Assembly: GCA_031400455.1 (NCBI GenBank)
Contig: JANNPX010000001.1
Coordinates: forward strand, 1-8,456
Direction of reading: 5' to 3'
DNA: 8,456 bases
Source: JANXYW01 sp031400455
Lineage (GTDB): Bacteria; Chloroflexota; Dehalococcoidia; DSTF01; JACRBR01
Shown: positions 6,574 through 8,456 of the stretch, piece by piece
How positions within the stretch are numbered: the stretch's first letter is position 1
How the letters are laid out: each line of letters opens with the position of its first letter
Position numbers and translations under genes: made by a program
The notes under the pieces: model-generated
What the model was told of the DNA's origin: nothing
Databases searched by the model: none
The model's input: only the letters and a program-made list of their open reading frames with translations

Positions 6574-7911
6574 CTAGTACGCCGTCCGCGCGGGCATGGC
6601 GAGGTTTCGCGCGGCGTAGTACACCGCCAGCAACGCTCCGGCGCAGGCGATGAGGAAGAACACCGGCGACACACCGATGACGTCGGCCAGGAGGCCCGTC
6701 AGCAGGATCGGTGGAATTGACGCCAGGTTCGTCAGCACGGTCTGCGCAGCCAGTACACGCCCCTGCATCTCCCTCGGTATGCGCTCGTTCACGATGGACC
6801 GGCCGACGATGTTCACGAACGTGAACGCGAAGGCCAGCGCCGCTCCGAGCACTGACGAGATCATGATACGCGCAGTAGTCTCTCCGAAGGGGCCAGGATC
6901 GAAGACCCCGGCGGGGTTTATGTCTTGCAGGGCATCGCCGAAGGGCGCGACGAACGCCAGCAGCACCACAACGACGACCATCGCGGCGAACGGTCCGCCC
7001 ACACTCCACGCAGCCGAGACGCGCCCCGACACTTCGCGCACCAGCCGCATCGCCAGCCAAATGCCTATGGCGGCTGGCGCCGCGACGAAGATCACGTTCT
7101 CGGTGCTCACGTCCAGAACGTTCTTCGCGTAGCGCGGCAGCAGCGTGGCGATCACAAGCCCCATCGTGTTCGCGAGTACGACGATCACGACGCTGATGTA
7201 CGAGACGGAGTCCATCGTCAACGCGTGCCATGCCTCCGCGAACCGCTCGCGCGTCTCCTCGATCGACGCGGGCATCGACGTCGCTGCGCCTCCGAGCCCT
7301 TCGATGAGCAGGAAGTTGAACGCCGCCGCGGCGAACATGCCGGCGCATACGATCGCCAGCGGTTCCGGTCCGACGGTCTTGAGGAAGACGGCGGGCAGGA
7401 TCATCAGCCCGGCGATCTGAGAGATTAACCCGCCGAGATTGTTGAGCGAGTTCGCCGCGGTCAGGTCCTCCGTCGGCACGACGGCTGGGAGCGCGGATCC
7501 CTCCGCCGGCCCCGAGAACTGCGATCCGGCCGCGAACAGCACGGCGATGACGTAGATGACCACCACGTTGTCGGTAGAGATCGCGAGCAGCACGCAGAGG
7601 GCCGCGCGTATCGCGTTCGTTCCCGCCAGCACGATGCCCTTCGGCAGCCGGTCGACGAGCACGCCCGACACTGTGCCCAGGACCGCGGTGGGTGCGATGT
7701 ACGCCACGACGAAGAGACTGCTGAAGAAGCTCTTGCCGGTGGCGTCGACCACCATGATCAGCATGGCGTAGACGACGGCGTTCGTGGGGATGTGCGAGAG
7801 CAGCTTCGCCAACCAGAGCTTGCGGTACGCGTCGTTCTCGAACAGCGTGCGCTCGCCCACCAGTGCGGAGAGGCGCAGCATGGCGGAGCGCGCGTGCGTA
7901 TGCTCGGTCAT
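6574..7911 (-). CDS. MFS transporter, EntS/MFS_3-like (first of a tandem pair)
   Basis: This is a 445-residue polytopic membrane protein. The ATG at 7911 overlaps the stop of the DUF951 gene as ATGA and has GGAG (7923-7920) eight bases upstream; a longer frame reaching 8076 is only the shadow of DUF951 with an Arg-rich translation. TM1 follows YRKLWLAKLLSHIPTNAVVY. The MFS loop 2-3 motif is S-G-V-L-V-D-R-L-P-K. The C-terminal half has PREMQGRVLAAQ, then ADVIGVSPVFFLIA. Efflux by proton antiport is the common activity of relatives, but the substrate is unknown. A hydrophilic insert of about 25 residues (DALQDINPAGVFDPGPFGET) lies between two late helices, and its partner has a similar loop in the same place. 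It forms an operon with DUF951 before it and the second MFS gene after it. Confidence 0.88.
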   Translation of the reverse strand: MTEHTHARSAMLRLSALVGERTLFENDAYRKLWLAKLLSHIPTNAVVYAMLIMVVDATGKSFFSSLFVVAYIAPTAVLGTVSGVLVDRLPKGIVLAGTNAIRAALCVLLAISTDNVVVIYVIAVLFAAGSQFSGPAEGSALPAVVPTEDLTAANSLNNLGGLISQIAGLMILPAVFLKTVGPEPLAIVCAGMFAAAAFNFLLIEGLGGAATSMPASIEETRERFAEAWHALTMDSVSYISVVIVVLANTMGLVIATLLPRYAKNVLDVSTENVIFVAAPAAIGIWLAMRLVREVSGRVSAAWSVGGPFAAMVVVVVLLAFVAPFGDALQDINPAGVFDPGPFGETTARIMISSVLGAALAFAFTFVNIVGRSIVNERIPREMQGRVLAAQTVLTNLASIPPILLTGLLADVIGVSPVFFLIACAGALLAVYYAARNLAMPARTAY

Positions 7912-8150
7912 CCTTCGCGCTCCAGTGCGATGCGCACCTGCTCGGGATCTAGTTCCGGCCCGCGACTGACGAACGTCTTCATCCGCTTCTCGAGCGTCCG
8001 TCGATCGAGAAGTACGCGGTGACCGCACGTCCCGCACTTCAGGCCGATGTCCGCGCCCAGCCTCACGATCTCCCACTCGAACCCGCCGCAGGGATGCGCT
8101 TTGCGCAGACGCACGATGTCCTGCATACGGAAGTCGACGATCTCACTCAT
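7908..8150 (-). CDS. DUF951 family small zinc-ribbon-like protein
   Basis: This is an 80-residue protein matching the DUF951 family (usually 60-80 residues) found in Firmicutes and Chloroflexota. It has D11-I-V-R-L15, K17-A-H-P-C21-G-G, then E25-W-E-I-V-R30 and the C39-G-T-C42-G-H pair, with R45 and EKRMK further on. C21 together with C39 and C42 probably binds zinc, with H19 or H44 as a possible fourth ligand. The molecular function is unknown; the fold suggests nucleic-acid or ribosome contact, which is inference. No clear Shine-Dalgarno precedes the ATG at 8150. The family's usual N-terminus supports this start over M9. Its stop overlaps the first MFS start (ATGA), so they are cotranslated. 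Confidence 0.92.
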   Translation of the reverse strand: MSEIVDFRMQDIVRLRKAHPCGGFEWEIVRLGADIGLKCGTCGHRVLLDRRTLEKRMKTFVSRGPELDPEQVRIALEREG

Positions 8151-8225
8151 GTGGAGAACCGAGACGCTGTAACCACGAACCCACCCACAGATCTCTAGCG
8201 TCGCTGCGTGTCTGCGGTGAACCTA

Positions 8226-8456
8226 TCAGGCGCGTACGGCCGCCGCGCAGGCGCGGATCTCGTCGTTCAGTTGTGTTGCTACCGCGCGCGCCGCGATCGC
8301 GAAGTCCTCGCCGTTCGATGCGTATGTGACACCGCGCGATGCGCTCACCATCAGTCCGCGCCCGCGCGCGTCGATACCGGCGCGCACCGCTGCTTCGAGC
8401 GAGCCCTGCTGTGCGCCGATGCCAGGTACCAAGAACGTCGTGTCGGGGCAGAGCGC
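8226..8456 (-). CDS. pyrF: Orotidine 5'-phosphate decarboxylase, C-terminal part
   Basis: The frame is open to the right edge, so the N-terminal part lies outside the window; 76 residues are visible before the TGA stop. The fragment reads L-V-P-G-I-G-A-Q-Q-G at residues 9-18, then an Ala-rich helix (LEAAVRAGIDARG), then S-A-S-R-G-V-T-Y-A-S at 38-47. The PGIGAQ loop and the SRG motif are the phosphate-binding end of the barrel in OMP decarboxylase, which makes UMP from OMP in pyrimidine synthesis. The pattern fits the longer class 2 PyrF enzymes. The usual QGG after PGIGA reads QQG here. The catalytic D-K-D region is not in the window. It lies 75 bp upstream of the DUF951 gene. Confidence 0.85.
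   Translation of the reverse strand, partial: ALCPDTTFLVPGIGAQQGSLEAAVRAGIDARGRGLMVSASRGVTYASNGEDFAIAARAVATQLNDEIRACAAAVRA

Noticed and set aside
5957..7348. 463-codon minus-strand frame spanning both MFS genes
   Set aside because: It is an out-of-frame shadow of the two transporter genes. Its translation is extremely rich in Arg, Ala and His with no domain, and the real frames have clear membrane helices and family motifs.
7912..8076. N-terminal extension of the first MFS protein by 55 residues
   Set aside because: The extension overlaps the DUF951 gene almost fully and reads as a charged Arg/Asp-rich shadow. The ATG at 7911 has a ribosome binding site and the family-typical N-terminus.
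8151..8225. Promoter or terminator between pyrF and DUF951
   Set aside because: Only a weak GACGCT/AGCGTC inverted repeat with a loop of about 30 bases is seen, and no -35/-10 pair or T tract good enough to call.

Overview
The window is a gene-dense, high-GC stretch of bacterial chromosome. The combination of a DUF951 zinc-ribbon protein, an scpA kleisin, a bifunctional nuclease (BFN) family protein, a class 2 type pyrF end and a DUF885 metallopeptidase fits Chloroflexota (Dehalococcoidia-like or a neighbouring class) best. That placement is inferred from gene content and residue usage and was not tested by a search. I see no insertion sequence, phage gene, CRISPR array, tRNA or rRNA.

Layout. 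Two genes read rightward: the C-terminal end of a membrane protein that looks like a family 39-type glycosyltransferase (1-459), closed by a perfect 13-bp hairpin terminator, then a DUF885 family zinc-peptidase-like protein (581-2263). Everything else reads leftward. From the right edge inward the leftward genes are: the C-terminal end of pyrF (8226-8456), a DUF951 protein (7908-8150), two paralogous MFS transporters (6574-7911 and 5206-6573), a BFN-family nuclease (4595-5128), two small uncharacterised proteins (4096-4329 and 3798-4043), scpA (2914-3693) and a FlaR/adenylate-kinase-like P-loop NTPase (2291-2875). The P-loop gene converges with the DUF885 gene.

Transcription units. DUF951 and the first MFS gene share an ATGA overlap, and the first MFS stop abuts the second MFS start (TAGATG), so these three look like one translationally coupled operon. 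The BFN gene has its own candidate promoter with a perfect TTGACA. scpA has a CCGACA-17-TATGAT promoter placed exactly so that transcription would begin at its GTG start, which predicts a leaderless mRNA; the kinase-like gene follows 38 bp later and is probably cotranscribed. The 250-bp spacer 4345-4594 has several dyads and a possible extended -10 element but no gene I can support.

Most of the window is ordinary housekeeping and accessory chromosome. The best leads are the leaderless scpA, the tandem MFS pair that shares an unusual first membrane helix, the Cys/His-rich 81-residue protein, the altered DGNY-like motif of the P-loop protein, and the structured spacer. I did not find convincing evidence for a new multi-gene system.
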